A DNA stretch of 64,000 nt from assembly GCF_902833145.1 (NCBI RefSeq), contig NZ_CADFEN010000015.1, positions 97,481-161,480 on the forward strand, given 5' to 3'. Of this stretch, positions 20,422-31,548 are shown one piece after another. Each line of letters opens with the position of its first letter. Positions within the stretch are counted from its first letter, which is position 1. The translations under genes and the position numbers were made by a program. Source of the DNA: Burkholderia sp. BCC0506. Lineage in GTDB: Bacteria; Pseudomonadota; Gammaproteobacteria; Burkholderiales; Burkholderiaceae. A model generated the notes under the pieces. It was not told the origin of the DNA. It saw only the letters and a list, made by a program, of their open reading frames with translations, and searched no databases.

Positions 20422-21270
20422 TCAATCCTTCGTGCCGTCGTCGATCCGGCGCCGCGTGATCGCTTCCTTCGCGCGGCCGACGCGCTCCATCAGCGCCGGC
20501 CCGCGCGACAGCGCGACGCCGACCGCGAGGATGTCGCCGATCGCGAGATGCGACATTCGCGACGTCATCGGCGAGAACACGTCCGTTTCCTCGGCGACGT
20601 TCGACGCGAGGCTCACCGTCGCGAGCTTCGCGAGCGGCGAATGGCTCTGCGTGATCGCGACGACCTTCGCGCCGCACGCGAGCGCGGAGCGCGCGGCGTC
20701 GACGATGTCGCGCGTGCGGCCGGTGTTCGAGATCGCGACGACGACGTCGTGCGGCCCGAGCAGCGCCGACGACATCGAGAACGTGTGCGGATCCGAATAC
20801 GCGACGCTCGGCACGCCGAGCCGGAAGAACTTGTGCTGGATGTCCTGCGCGGCGATGCCCGAGCCGCCGGCGCCGTAGAACTCGATGCGCGACGCGTTCG
20901 ACAGCAGCGCGATCGCATCGGCGACGCTGCCCGCCGACAGGCTGTTGCGCACTTCGATCAGTGCGCCGATCGTGCGGTCGAACACCTTGCCGATGATGCC
21001 GGGCGCCGGTTCGTTCGGCTCGACGTCGCGATACACCGACGATACGCCCGGCGCGACGCTCTGCGCGAGCCGGATCTTGAATTCGCGAAAGCCGCTGCAG
21101 CCGAGCGCATGGCAGAAGCGCGCGATCGTCGGCTGGCTGACGCCCGCGCGGGTCGACAGCTCGGTCATCGCGAGATCGAGCACCTCGCGCGGCGCGGCGA
21201 GAATGTAGTCGGCGAGCTTGCGCTCGGACGGGCGCAGCTCGGGGCGGATCGCTTCAATGCGAGGCAGCAT
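20422..21270 (-). CDS. hexR: HexR, RpiR-family regulator of central sugar metabolism
   Basis: This 282-residue repressor has an N-terminal RpiR-type helix-turn-helix (about residues 1-80; LSTRAGVSQPTIARFCHALGC) and a C-terminal SIS sugar-phosphate-binding domain (about residues 120-260; EFYGAGGSGIAAQDIQHK and ISNTGRTRDIVDAAR). HexR proteins sense 2-keto-3-deoxy-6-phosphogluconate, the Edd product, and repress edd, zwf and gap-type genes. Here the gene is divergent from edd-eda, and two boxes of the TGTAGT-type palindrome lie between them (21323-21337 and 21466-21480). Autorepression plus repression of edd is the expected circuit. Confidence 0.93.
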   Translation of the reverse strand: MLPRIEAIRPELRPSERKLADYILAAPREVLDLAMTELSTRAGVSQPTIARFCHALGCSGFREFKIRLAQSVAPGVSSVYRDVEPNEPAPGIIGKVFDRTIGALIEVRNSLSAGSVADAIALLSNASRIEFYGAGGSGIAAQDIQHKFFRLGVPSVAYSDPHTFSMSSALLGPHDVVVAISNTGRTRDIVDAARSALACGAKVVAITQSHSPLAKLATVSLASNVAEETDVFSPMTSRMSHLAIGDILAVGVALSRGPALMERVGRAKEAITRRRIDDGTKD

Positions 21271-21322
21271 GGGACGGCACGTGGAAATCGGGTTCGGATG
21301 AGCGAGTGTATCGCAATCGAAT

Positions 21323-21337
21323 TGTAGAAAATCTACA
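21323..21337. promoter_or_regulatory. HexR box 1 (hexR side)
   Basis: TGTAGA-AAA-TCTACA is a perfect inverted repeat about 50 bases upstream of the hexR start. It resembles the HexR consensus (TGTARTTTTACTACA-like) and lies upstream of a possible minus-strand -10 at 21305-21310, so it should repress hexR itself. Confidence 0.72.
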
Positions 21338-21465
21338 TGGAAATACTAGCGCAGTGACGGTGATTTCGACGTGAGGGTGGCGAGGAGGATTAGGGTTTTC
21401 ACTGATAAAAGCCTTGCTGGTGGCGGGAATGGCGGTTGCGGGTACGTTGACCGGCATTGCGTGCT

Positions 21466-21480
21466 TGTAGTTTTTCTACT
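21466..21480. promoter_or_regulatory. HexR box 2 (edd side)
   Basis: TGTAGTTTTTCTACT closely resembles box 1 and the published HexR-type palindrome. It begins 13 bases after a TTGACC (21447-21452) that could be the -35 of edd, so a bound repressor would cover the promoter. Confidence 0.7.
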
Positions 21481-21564
21481 AGACTGCTTTCGTTCGATCG
21501 ACGAAGCTCGACCGTCCCCACGATTCCAACCGCCGGTGTCGTCCGGCATACAGGAGCGCCCAGC

Positions 21565-23421
21565 ATGACGTCGCTGCATCCCACCCTGGCGAAGGTCACC
21601 GAACGCGTGATCGCCCGCAGCCAATCGACCCGTTCCGCCTATCTGCAGCGCATCGACGGCGCGCAAGGCAAGTTCCCGGCACGCGGCGCGCTGTCGTGCG
21701 CGAACCTCGCGCACGGCTTCGCGGGCCTCGAGGGCAACGACAAGTTCGCGATCAAGGCGATCCGCGAGCCGAACATCGGCATCGTGTCCTCGTACAACGA
21801 GATGCTGTCCGCGCATGCGCCGTACAAGGATTTCCCCGAGATCATCAAGGCGGCCGCGCGCGAGAACGGCGGGGTCGCGCAGTTCGCGGGCGGCGTGCCG
21901 GCGATGTGCGACGGCGTCACGCAGGGCAACCCGGGGATGGAGCTGTCGCTGTTCTCGCGCGAGGCGATCGCGATGGGCACGGCGATCGCGCTCACGCACA
22001 ACATGTTCGACGCGGCGCTCTGCCTCGGCATCTGCGACAAGATCGTGCCGGGCCTCTTGATCGGCGCGCTGCAGTTCGGTCATCTGCCGACGATCTTCGT
22101 GCCGGCCGGCCCGATGACGAGCGGCCTGTCGAACGACGACAAGGCGAAGATCCGCCAGCAGTTCGCGACCGGCCAGGTCGGCCGCGACGCGCTGCTCGAA
22201 GCCGAATCGGCCGCGTATCACGGCCACGGCACCTGCACGTTCTACGGCACCGCGAACAGCAACCAGATGCTGATGGAGCTGATGGGGCTGCACCTGCCGG
22301 GCTCGGCATTCGTTCATCCGCATACGCCGCTGCGCACCGCGCTGACGGCAGAGGCCGCGCGCCGCGTGCTCGACCTGACCGTCGAGCGCGGTCACTACAC
22401 GCCGATCGGCCATGTGATCGACGAAAAGGCGATCGTCAACGGGATCGTCGCGCTGCTCGCGACGGGCGGCTCGACCAACCACACGCTGCACCTCGTCGCG
22501 ATCGCGCGCGCGGCCGGCATCCTGATCGACTGGAACGACTTCGACGAACTGTCGGCCGTCGTGCCGCTGCTCGCGAAGATCTACCCGAACGGCAAGGCCG
22601 ATGTGAACCATTTCCACGCGGCGGGCGGTGTCGCGTTCCTGGTACGCAACCTGCTCGAAGGCGGGCTGCTGCACGAGGACGTGACGACGGTCGCCGGCAA
22701 GGGGCTTGCGCACTACACGAAGGAGCCGAAGCTGATCGACGGCAAGCTGACGTGGGTCGACGGCGCGGCCGAGAGCCACGACACGAAGGTGCTGCGCGGC
22801 ATTCGCGACCCGTTCCAGCCGGACGGCGGCCTGCGCCTGATGCAGGGCCGGCTCGGCCGCGGCGTGATCAAGATCTCGGCGGTCGCGCCCGAGCACCGCA
22901 AGGTGAAGGCGCCCGCGATCGTGTTCGACTCGCAGGAAGCCGTGCAGGAAGCGTTCGATCGCGGCGAGCTGAAGCGCGATTTCGTCGCGGTGGTGCGCTT
23001 CCAGGGCGCGCGTGCGAACGGGATGCCCGAGCTGCACCGTTTGACGCCGCTGCTCGGCGTGCTGCAGGATCAGGGCTTCCATGTCGCACTGGTGACCGAC
23101 GGCCGCATGTCGGGCGCGTCGGGCAAGGTGCCGGCCGTGATCCATCTGTCGCCGGAAGCGCTGCTGGCCGGCCCCATCGGCAAGGTGAAGACGGGCGACA
23201 TGCTCGTGATCGACGCGGAAGCCGGCGTGCTCGACATCGAGGTCGACGACGCCGAATGGCAAGCGCGCCCGGTCGCGCAGCCGCAGCACCAGGCCGACAA
23301 CGAAGTCGGTTTCGGGCGCGAACTGTTCGGCGTGTTCCGTGCGGCGGCCGCACCGGCCGAGCAGGGCGCATCGGTTTTCGGGGCGCTGGTCGGCGAAACG
23401 GCCGCTAGCGTCGCCGCATGA
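21565..23421 (+). CDS. edd: Phosphogluconate dehydratase (Entner-Doudoroff)
   Basis: This 618-residue iron-sulfur dehydratase converts 6-phosphogluconate to 2-keto-3-deoxy-6-phosphogluconate. It belongs to the IlvD/Edd family. Cluster-binding cysteines are visible in [15 protein letters not shown] near residue 115 and [12 protein letters not shown] near residue 153. Residues [11 protein letters not shown] and [13 protein letters not shown] near the C-terminus form the conserved substrate region. ATG 21565 follows CAGGAG; the longer in-frame reading has no family support. The eda gene follows 19 bases after its stop. Confidence 0.97.
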   Translation: MTSLHPTLAKVTERVIARSQSTRSAYLQRIDGAQGKFPARGALSCANLAHGFAGLEGNDKFAIKAIREPNIGIVSSYNEMLSAHAPYKDFPEIIKAAARENGGVAQFAGGVPAMCDGVTQGNPGMELSLFSREAIAMGTAIALTHNMFDAALCLGICDKIVPGLLIGALQFGHLPTIFVPAGPMTSGLSNDDKAKIRQQFATGQVGRDALLEAESAAYHGHGTCTFYGTANSNQMLMELMGLHLPGSAFVHPHTPLRTALTAEAARRVLDLTVERGHYTPIGHVIDEKAIVNGIVALLATGGSTNHTLHLVAIARAAGILIDWNDFDELSAVVPLLAKIYPNGKADVNHFHAAGGVAFLVRNLLEGGLLHEDVTTVAGKGLAHYTKEPKLIDGKLTWVDGAAESHDTKVLRGIRDPFQPDGGLRLMQGRLGRGVIKISAVAPEHRKVKAPAIVFDSQEAVQEAFDRGELKRDFVAVVRFQGARANGMPELHRLTPLLGVLQDQGFHVALVTDGRMSGASGKVPAVIHLSPEALLAGPIGKVKTGDMLVIDAEAGVLDIEVDDAEWQARPVAQPQHQADNEVGFGRELFGVFRAAAAPAEQGASVFGALVGETAASVAA

Positions 23422-23440
23422 ATTTCAAGGAGCCAATTCA

Positions 23441-24067
23441 ATGAAGACGATTGCTGAAATCGTGAAGCTGGGCCCGGTCATTCCGGTGCTCGCATTCGAC
23501 TCGGTCGAGCAGGGCGAACACGTGTCGCGTGCATTGCACGCGGGCGGCGTGAAGGTGCTCGAGATCACGCTGCGCACGCCGGCGGGCCTCGAGGCGATCC
23601 AGCGCGCGAGCCAGCTCGCGGACGACATCGTCGTCGGCGTCGGCACGATCACGAAGCCCGAGCACTGCGAGCAGGCGAAGCGCGCGGGCGCGAAGTTCGG
23701 CGTGTCGCCGGGCCTGACGAAGGAACTGCACCTCGCGTCGCTCGACGCGGGCCTGCCGTTGCTGCCGGGCGTGATGACGCCGAGCGACATCATCCAGGCG
23801 CTCGAATTCGGCTACGACATCGTGAAGTTCTTCCCCGCGCAGCAGGCGGGCGGCGTGCCGATGCTGCAGGCGTTCCACGGCCCGTTCCCGGCGCTGAAGT
23901 TCTGTCCGACGGGCGGCATCACGGTCGACACCGCGCCGAACTTCCTGAAACTGCCCAACGTCGTGTGCGTCGGCGGCTCGTGGCTCACGCCGAAGGCCGC
24001 ACTTGCCGCGCAGGACTGGGCCGAAGTCACGCGTCTCGCGCAAGCGGCGAGCCAGTTGCCCCGCTAA
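23441..24067 (+). CDS. eda: KDPG aldolase (2-dehydro-3-deoxy-phosphogluconate aldolase)
   Basis: This 208-residue class I aldolase splits KDPG into pyruvate and glyceraldehyde-3-phosphate. The TIM-barrel carries the Schiff-base lysine in DIVKFFPAQQAGG near residue 130 and the catalytic glutamate in VLEITLRTPAGLEA near residue 40. ATG 23441 follows AAGGAG. It is the second gene of the edd-eda operon under the HexR box and is followed by a strong terminator. Confidence 0.96.
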   Translation: MKTIAEIVKLGPVIPVLAFDSVEQGEHVSRALHAGGVKVLEITLRTPAGLEAIQRASQLADDIVVGVGTITKPEHCEQAKRAGAKFGVSPGLTKELHLASLDAGLPLLPGVMTPSDIIQALEFGYDIVKFFPAQQAGGVPMLQAFHGPFPALKFCPTGGITVDTAPNFLKLPNVVCVGGSWLTPKAALAAQDWAEVTRLAQAASQLPR

Positions 24068-24091
24068 AACTTGTACCAAACGGCGGTTTGG

Positions 24092-24136
24092 CCCTCGGAA
24101 AGCAAGCGCTTAGTGCTTGTTTTACCGAGGGTTTTT
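24092..24136 (+). terminator. Terminator of edd-eda
   Basis: CCCTCGG at 24092-24098 pairs with CCGAGGG at 24125-24131. An inner AGCAAGC (24101-24107) pairs with GCTTGTT (24115-24121), and five T residues follow the outer stem. Confidence 0.8.
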
Positions 24137-24140
24137 GCTG

Positions 24141-24156
24141 ATGGAACCGGTTCTAT
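24141..24156. promoter_or_regulatory. LacI-type operator upstream of gntP
   Basis: ATGGAACCGGTTCTAT is a 16-base near-palindrome (only the G/T pair at positions 3 and 14 fails) centred on CG, the shape of LacI/GntR-family operators. It lies between the eda terminator and gntP. No LacI-family gene is in this window. Confidence 0.5.
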
Positions 24157-24288
24157 CCGCAGATCGCAAAGATAAGTAAAATTCAGCGTCCTGACGGGGT
24201 GGGTACCCCCCGTGTATCGGAGACCTGCATAGCCGGGCATACTCGCAACGACTCGCCCGGTTCGAACAAATTCTAGGAGGAGTGCCAC

Positions 24289-25650
24289 ATGGGGGCCGTC
24301 CAAGGCAGCATGCTGCTCGTATTCACGCTGATCGCGATTGCCGCGCTGATCCTGATGATCGCGCGCTACAAGATCTACCCGTTCCTGGTGCTGATCATCG
24401 TTTCGCTCGGCCTCGGTCTCGTCGTCGGCATGCCGATGGACAAGATCGTCAAGTCGTTCGAAACGGGCACGGGCGGCACGCTCGGCCACATCGCGATCGT
24501 CGTCGGCCTCGGCACGATGCTCGGCAAGATGATGGCCGAGTCGGGCGGCGCCGAACGGATCGCGACCACGCTGATCGACTGGTTCGGTGAAAAGAACATC
24601 CACTGGGCGATGATGTTCGTCGCGATCATCGTCGGCCTGCCGGTGTTCTTCGAAGTCGGCTTCGTGCTGCTGATCCCGATCGCGTTCAACGTCGCGAAGC
24701 GCACCGGCAAGTCGCTGCTCGTCGTCGGCCTGCCGATGGTCGCCGGCCTGTCGGTCGTGCACGGGCTGATCCCGCCGCACCCGGCCGCGCTGCTGGCCGT
24801 CCAGCAATACGGCGCCGATATCGGCAAGACGATCGCGTTCGGCCTGATCGTCGGCGTGCCGACCGCGATCATCGCGGGCCCGCTGTTCGCGCTGACGATC
24901 TCGAAGTTCGTGAAGCTGCCGGAGCACAACCCGCTCGCGGCGCAATTCGTCGATTCGAGCGCGGACGGCCGCAAGCGCGAACTGCCGGGCTTCGGCATCA
25001 CGCTGTTTACGATCCTGCTGCCCGTCGTGCTGATGCTCGTCGGCAGCTGGGCCGACCTGGTGTTCGCGCCGAAGTCGCTGCCGAACAACCTGCTGCGCTT
25101 TGCCGGCAACTCCGACGTCGCGCTGCTGATCGCCGTGCTCGTGAGCTTCTTCACGTTCGGCAAGCTGCAGGGCTTCAACCGCGACCAGATCCAGAAGTTC
25201 TGCGGCGAGTGCCTGGCGCCGATCGCCGGCATCACGCTGATCGTCGGCGCGGGCGGCGGCTTCGGCGGCGTCCTGCGCGACAGCGGCATCTCGCAGCAGA
25301 TCGTCGAGACCGCGAAGCACGCGCACCTGTCGCCGCTGCTGCTCGGCTGGTTCGTCGCGGCGCTGATGCGTCTCGCGACGGGTTCGGCGACGGTCGCGAT
25401 GACGACAGCCTGCGGCATCGTCGCACCGATCGCCGCGGCGGCCGGCACGACGGTCAGCCCGGAACTGCTGGTGCTCGCGACGGGCTCGGGCTCGCTGATC
25501 TTCTCGCACGTGAACGACGGCGGCTTCTGGCTGATCAAGGAATACTTCGGGATGACGGTCGGTCAGACGTTCAAGACCTGGTCGTTGCTCGAAACCATCA
25601 TCTCCGTGCTTGGCCTGGGCTTTACGCTGCTGCTGAGCATGGTTCTGTAA
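24289..25650 (+). CDS. gntP: GntP-family gluconate permease
   Basis: This 453-residue inner-membrane proton symporter has about twelve to fourteen hydrophobic segments. Family motifs are GLGTMLGKMMAESGGAERIA near residue 63, GLPVFFEVGFVLLIPIAF near residue 112 and GLSVVHGLIPPHPAAL near residue 150. MTTACGIVAPIAAAAGT and FSHVNDGGFWLIKEYFGM lie towards the end. It imports gluconate, which the gntK product phosphorylates for the Entner-Doudoroff route. A GGAGG site precedes ATG 24289, and gntK follows 13 bases after its stop. Confidence 0.93.
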   Translation: MGAVQGSMLLVFTLIAIAALILMIARYKIYPFLVLIIVSLGLGLVVGMPMDKIVKSFETGTGGTLGHIAIVVGLGTMLGKMMAESGGAERIATTLIDWFGEKNIHWAMMFVAIIVGLPVFFEVGFVLLIPIAFNVAKRTGKSLLVVGLPMVAGLSVVHGLIPPHPAALLAVQQYGADIGKTIAFGLIVGVPTAIIAGPLFALTISKFVKLPEHNPLAAQFVDSSADGRKRELPGFGITLFTILLPVVLMLVGSWADLVFAPKSLPNNLLRFAGNSDVALLIAVLVSFFTFGKLQGFNRDQIQKFCGECLAPIAGITLIVGAGGGFGGVLRDSGISQQIVETAKHAHLSPLLLGWFVAALMRLATGSATVAMTTACGIVAPIAAAAGTTVSPELLVLATGSGSLIFSHVNDGGFWLIKEYFGMTVGQTFKTWSLLETIISVLGLGFTLLLSMVL

Positions 25651-25663
25651 CAAGGGGTAGTCA

Positions 25664-26167
25664 ATGATTCTGATCGCAATGGGCGTGTCGGGCGCGGGCA
25701 AGTCGCGAATCGGCGAAATGCTGGCGGAACGCCTGTCGTGCAGCTATACCGACGGCGACGCGTTTCACAGCGCGGCGAACAAGGAAAAGATGCACCACGG
25801 CATTCCGCTGACCGACGAAGACCGCTGGCCGTGGCTGCGCTCGATCCGCGAGGCCATCGAGGAAAAGCAGCGTGCGGGCGAGACGGCCGTGTTCACGTGC
25901 TCGTCGCTGAAGCGCTCGTACCGCGACGTGCTGCGCGGCACCGACACCGACGTGCGGTTCGTGTATCTGAAGGGTTCGTTCGACGTGTTGCGCGAGCGCC
26001 TGAAGACCCGCACCGGCCATTTCTTCGATCCGTCGCTGCTGAAGAGCCAGCTCGACACGCTCGAGGAGCCGGGGCCCGACGAAGCGATCGAGGTCAGCAT
26101 CGAGCTGACGCCCGAGCAGATCGTCGATCAGGTCATGGTGAAGATCGGCCTCGCGCAGCAGCACTGA
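25664..26167 (+). CDS. gntK: Gluconokinase
   Basis: This 167-residue P-loop kinase phosphorylates gluconate to 6-phosphogluconate, the Edd substrate. The Walker A motif GVSGAGKSRIG lies at residues 6-16. YTDGDAFHSAANKEKMHHGIPLTDEDRWPWL near residue 27 and CSSLKRSYRDVLR near residue 78 are characteristic. Length is normal. It forms a two-gene operon with gntP and ends at a bidirectional terminator. Confidence 0.96.
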   Translation: MILIAMGVSGAGKSRIGEMLAERLSCSYTDGDAFHSAANKEKMHHGIPLTDEDRWPWLRSIREAIEEKQRAGETAVFTCSSLKRSYRDVLRGTDTDVRFVYLKGSFDVLRERLKTRTGHFFDPSLLKSQLDTLEEPGPDEAIEVSIELTPEQIVDQVMVKIGLAQQH

Positions 26168-26189
26168 GCGGTTCGCGGCCATCGTCATG

Positions 26190-26215
26190 AAAAAGGCACC
26201 TTCGGGTGCCTTTTT
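26190..26215. terminator. Bidirectional terminator between gntK and a TetR gene
   Basis: AAAAAGGCACC at 26190-26200 and GGTGCCTTTTT at 26205-26215 pair perfectly around a TTCG tetraloop, with an A-run on one side and a T-run on the other. Confidence 0.9.
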
Positions 26216-26236
26216 CGTTGGCGGCGCGCATGCCGG

Positions 26237-26884
26237 TCAGGCCGCGCGGGCGCGTTGCGCGATGCCGTCGAGCAGCACGTCGAGCATCGTGTCGTGCACG
26301 ACCGCCGGGTCGAGCTGCGCATAGAGCGGGGCGGCCGACTTGACGAGCGGATGATCGGCGTCGGCCAGCGCGTGCATTTCCGCGAGCTCGACGTCGTTCG
26401 CGGCGCGCGTGAGCCCGCCCGCTTCGGCGGCGGCGAGCCCGATCACGCTCGCGTACCAGCCGACGCATACCGACGGCAGCGCCGCGCGCGGAATACCGGC
26501 GTCGGTCAGCGCGCGATGCACGGCTTCGATATGCGCGAGGTCGGCCGGCCCCGTGCTCATGTGCCGCTGCAGCAGCGCGAACGCGGCCGGGTAGCGCAAC
26601 GCGAGCGCGCGGTACTGGCGGGCGAGGTCGCGCAGCCGCTCGCGCCACGGCATCGAAGGATCGACCGGCACCAGCGAGCGCGACAGCGCGTTCGCGATCG
26701 CGCGGCTCAGGCCGTCCTTCGACTTGAAGTGATACAGCACGCTCATCGGGTCGCAGCCGACCGATTGCGCAAGCTTGCGCACGCTGAACGCGGCTTCGCC
26801 GACGTCTTCGAGCAGCGCGAGCGCGGCCGCGACGATCGCGTCCTTGTCGAGGCCACGCGGCCCCTGGGCGGGTTTGTCTTTCAT
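26237..26884 (-). CDS. TetR/AcrR-family transcriptional regulator
   Basis: This 215-residue repressor has an N-terminal TetR helix-turn-helix (about residues 10-60; AIVAAALALLEDVGEAAFSVRKLAQSVGCDPMSVLYHFKSKDGL). An all-helical ligand-binding and dimerisation domain of the TetR_C type follows. It is divergent from a PuuB-like amine oxidase gene. Two copies of a TTCTRC-N3-GTAGAA palindrome lie in the gap at the promoter, so it probably represses both itself and the oxidase. Its ligand may be the oxidase substrate; this is inference. Confidence 0.88.
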   Translation of the reverse strand: MKDKPAQGPRGLDKDAIVAAALALLEDVGEAAFSVRKLAQSVGCDPMSVLYHFKSKDGLSRAIANALSRSLVPVDPSMPWRERLRDLARQYRALALRYPAAFALLQRHMSTGPADLAHIEAVHRALTDAGIPRAALPSVCVGWYASVIGLAAAEAGGLTRAANDVELAEMHALADADHPLVKSAAPLYAQLDPAVVHDTMLDVLLDGIAQRARAA

Positions 26885-26924
26885 CGACGCAGGCTGGCAG
26901 GCCGGCGCAGCACCGGCTGTAAAC

Positions 26925-26972
26925 TTGACGAAAGTTTATTCTACACTGTAGAATTATTTCTGCGGTGTAGAA
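26925..26972 (+). promoter_or_regulatory. Promoter with two TetR-type operators
   Basis: TTGACG at 26925-26930 and TAGAAT at 26949-26954 (18-base spacing) form a promoter towards the oxidase gene. The perfect palindrome TTCTAC-ACT-GTAGAA (26939-26953) overlaps its -10, and a second imperfect copy TTCTGC-GGT-GTAGAA follows at 26958-26972. Transcription from here would leave a leader of roughly 205 bases before the oxidase ATG, in which I see no convincing gene. Confidence 0.65.
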
Positions 26973-27169
26973 ATTGGGTGTCCCGGCACCTTTCACGACG
27001 TGCTTTCGCACAGTCCGGGATCCAGGCGGCACGAGCGTGCCCGCCGTCAACACGGGCCATCGCGCCCCTTTTCTCGTTGACACCCATGTGGAACCGGCTG
27101 CCCCCACCCGCGAAGCCTCGAAGCAACGAGGCTCTTCGACAGGCGGCCCAAGACCATGCAAGTGCAATC

Positions 27170-28591
27170 ATGACGTCCAACCACAAACCCCTGATCCAGG
27201 GTGAAGCGCGTTTCGAGCAAACGCAACTGAACATCGAAAAAGACAACTGGAACTGGTGCGACCCGGCCCGCTACGACGGCGAGCACCCGGCCAACTGGTA
27301 CGAGGCGTCGCTGTCGCGCCATGAAAACAGCGCGCCGCTCGCGCACGACGCCGTCTGCGACGTGCTCGTGATCGGCGGGGGCCTGCTCGGCGCATCGGCC
27401 GCGCTGCATCTCGCGCAAGCGGGCGTCGACACGATCCTCGTCGACAAGCATCGCGTCGGCTCGGCCGCGTCGGGCCGCAACGGCGGGCAATTGACGCCCG
27501 GCCTCGCCCGCTGGGAAGCCGCCGACATGATCGACCACCTGTCGCACGACGACGCGAAGCGACTGTGGCGCTTCGCGTCGACCGAGTCGATGGACCTGAT
27601 CGACGAGATCGGCGCGCGTTACGCGCTCGATCTCGACCGCAAGCGCGGCCACGTCACGGCGGCGGTGCATCCCGGCCACATGAGCGCGCTGCTCGACGGC
27701 GCGGATGCGCGCCGCCATCTCGGCGACGCGGGCGTGACGCTCGTCGGCCGCCATCAACTGCACGACGAATACGTGCGCTCGGGGCTGTACCACGGCGCGG
27801 CGATCGACGCGATCGGCGGCCAGATCCACCCGCTCGCGCTGGTGCGCGGCCTCGTGCACGGCTTCCGGCTGAACGGCGGCGCGCTGTACGAGGGCACCGA
27901 GGTGCTCGAGCTCGACGAGACGCCCGCGGGCGTCGTCGCGACGACGCCGGGCGGCACGATCACCGCGCGCCGCGGCGTCGTGCTCGCGCTGCACAACACG
28001 ACGTTCCGGCTGCTCGACGACGGCGCGGCGACGACGGTGCCGTTCTTCACGTACGTGAGCGTGACGGCGCCGCTCGACGTCGACGTCGCGACGCTGTTGC
28101 CGGCCGGCATGCCGGTGTACGACACGCAGTTCCAGATCGACTACTACCGGCCGGTGCGCGGCAACCGGCTGCTGTTCGGCGGGCAGGGCACCGGCAGTTG
28201 CTGGGCGCAGCCCGACGTCAACGCGTATCTGCTGACGCGGTTGAACACGGTGTTTCCGCAGCACGACGGCCGCTTCGCGCTCGACTACTGCTGGAGCGGC
28301 GTGAGCGACTTCACGCTGAACGGCGCGACCGACAGCCGCAAGACCGACGGCCGCGTGCCGATGTACATGGTGCAGGGCTGGAGCGGCCACGGCGTCGCGC
28401 AGACGGTGCGGATCGGCAAGGCGATCTGCGACGATTTCGTCGGCCGCAGCGACGATTTCTCGATGCTCACGGGCATCGACCATCGCGCGATTCCGCTCGG
28501 CCGGCAGCTGTCGCCGATCGCGATTCCGGCCGCGAAGGCGGCGATGAGCGTGATGAGCGCGCTGAACCCGGGGCGGATGATTTCGTTCTGA
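27170..28591 (+). CDS. FAD-dependent oxidoreductase, PuuB-like (gamma-glutamylputrescine oxidase type)
   Basis: This 473-residue flavoenzyme belongs to the DAO superfamily. After an unusual N-terminal segment of about 60 residues, the FAD-binding motif VIGGGLLGASAALHLAQAG lies near residues 67-85. It is followed by SAASGRNGGQLTPGL and GQIHPLALVRGL. The C-terminal FAD motif is QGWSGHGVAQTVRIGKAI near residue 405. These features fit PuuB/OrdL enzymes that oxidise amines such as gamma-glutamylputrescine. No other puu gene (puuA, puuC, puuD) is nearby, so the substrate is uncertain. Expression is probably controlled by the divergent TetR regulator. Confidence 0.82.
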   Translation: MTSNHKPLIQGEARFEQTQLNIEKDNWNWCDPARYDGEHPANWYEASLSRHENSAPLAHDAVCDVLVIGGGLLGASAALHLAQAGVDTILVDKHRVGSAASGRNGGQLTPGLARWEAADMIDHLSHDDAKRLWRFASTESMDLIDEIGARYALDLDRKRGHVTAAVHPGHMSALLDGADARRHLGDAGVTLVGRHQLHDEYVRSGLYHGAAIDAIGGQIHPLALVRGLVHGFRLNGGALYEGTEVLELDETPAGVVATTPGGTITARRGVVLALHNTTFRLLDDGAATTVPFFTYVSVTAPLDVDVATLLPAGMPVYDTQFQIDYYRPVRGNRLLFGGQGTGSCWAQPDVNAYLLTRLNTVFPQHDGRFALDYCWSGVSDFTLNGATDSRKTDGRVPMYMVQGWSGHGVAQTVRIGKAICDDFVGRSDDFSMLTGIDHRAIPLGRQLSPIAIPAAKAAMSVMSALNPGRMISF

Positions 28592-28620
28592 TCGTCGTGC
28601 CCGGCGCACGCCAATAGAAA

Positions 28621-28652
28621 AAGCCCGATGCGATTGCTCGCATCGGGCTTTT
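28621..28652. terminator. Bidirectional terminator between the oxidase gene and purB
   Basis: AAGCCCGATGCGA at 28621-28633 and TCGCATCGGGCTT at 28638-28650 pair perfectly (13 bp) around a TTGC loop. It is flanked by an A-run before and a T-run after. Confidence 0.92.
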
Positions 28653-28673
28653 CTCGTCAGGCGACGGCGGTGC

Positions 28674-31266
<2,593 letters not shown>

Positions 31267-31270
<4 letters not shown>

Positions 31271-31284
31271 CCGCTGGCGGTTAA
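31267..31284. repeat. Perfect inverted repeat at the end of the LysR gene
   Basis: TTAACCGC-TG-GCGGTTAA is an 18-base perfect palindrome that includes the LysR stop codon. No T-run follows, so it looks more like a protein-binding site than a terminator. Confidence 0.55.
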
Positions 31285-31548
31285 TCCGGCCCACCGGGCG
31301 CGGCCGGCTGACGGCGGCCTGGCGGCGCCTGTCGGACGGCGAGTCCGGCGGGCGGCACGCATCCCCACCATCCGGTTTTTCACGAACGCGATGCACGGCC
31401 GATCGCGGGCGTTCTTGCGCAAATCGACCGCGGATTTGCGAAAAATCGCGATCATGCAAGAAACGCATAATCGAATAAGCAAACGGCATTGGATAAAAAA
31501 AACGGGTTTTTCGACAATGTGCGCAATCCGTTGAACGTTGGAGCATCC

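Noticed and set aside
26974-27169. Possible small gene in the leader of the PuuB-like oxidase (GTG 26974)
   Set aside because: The product is Pro/Arg/Cys-rich with no ribosome-binding site, overlaps the oxidase in another frame and shows no family features.
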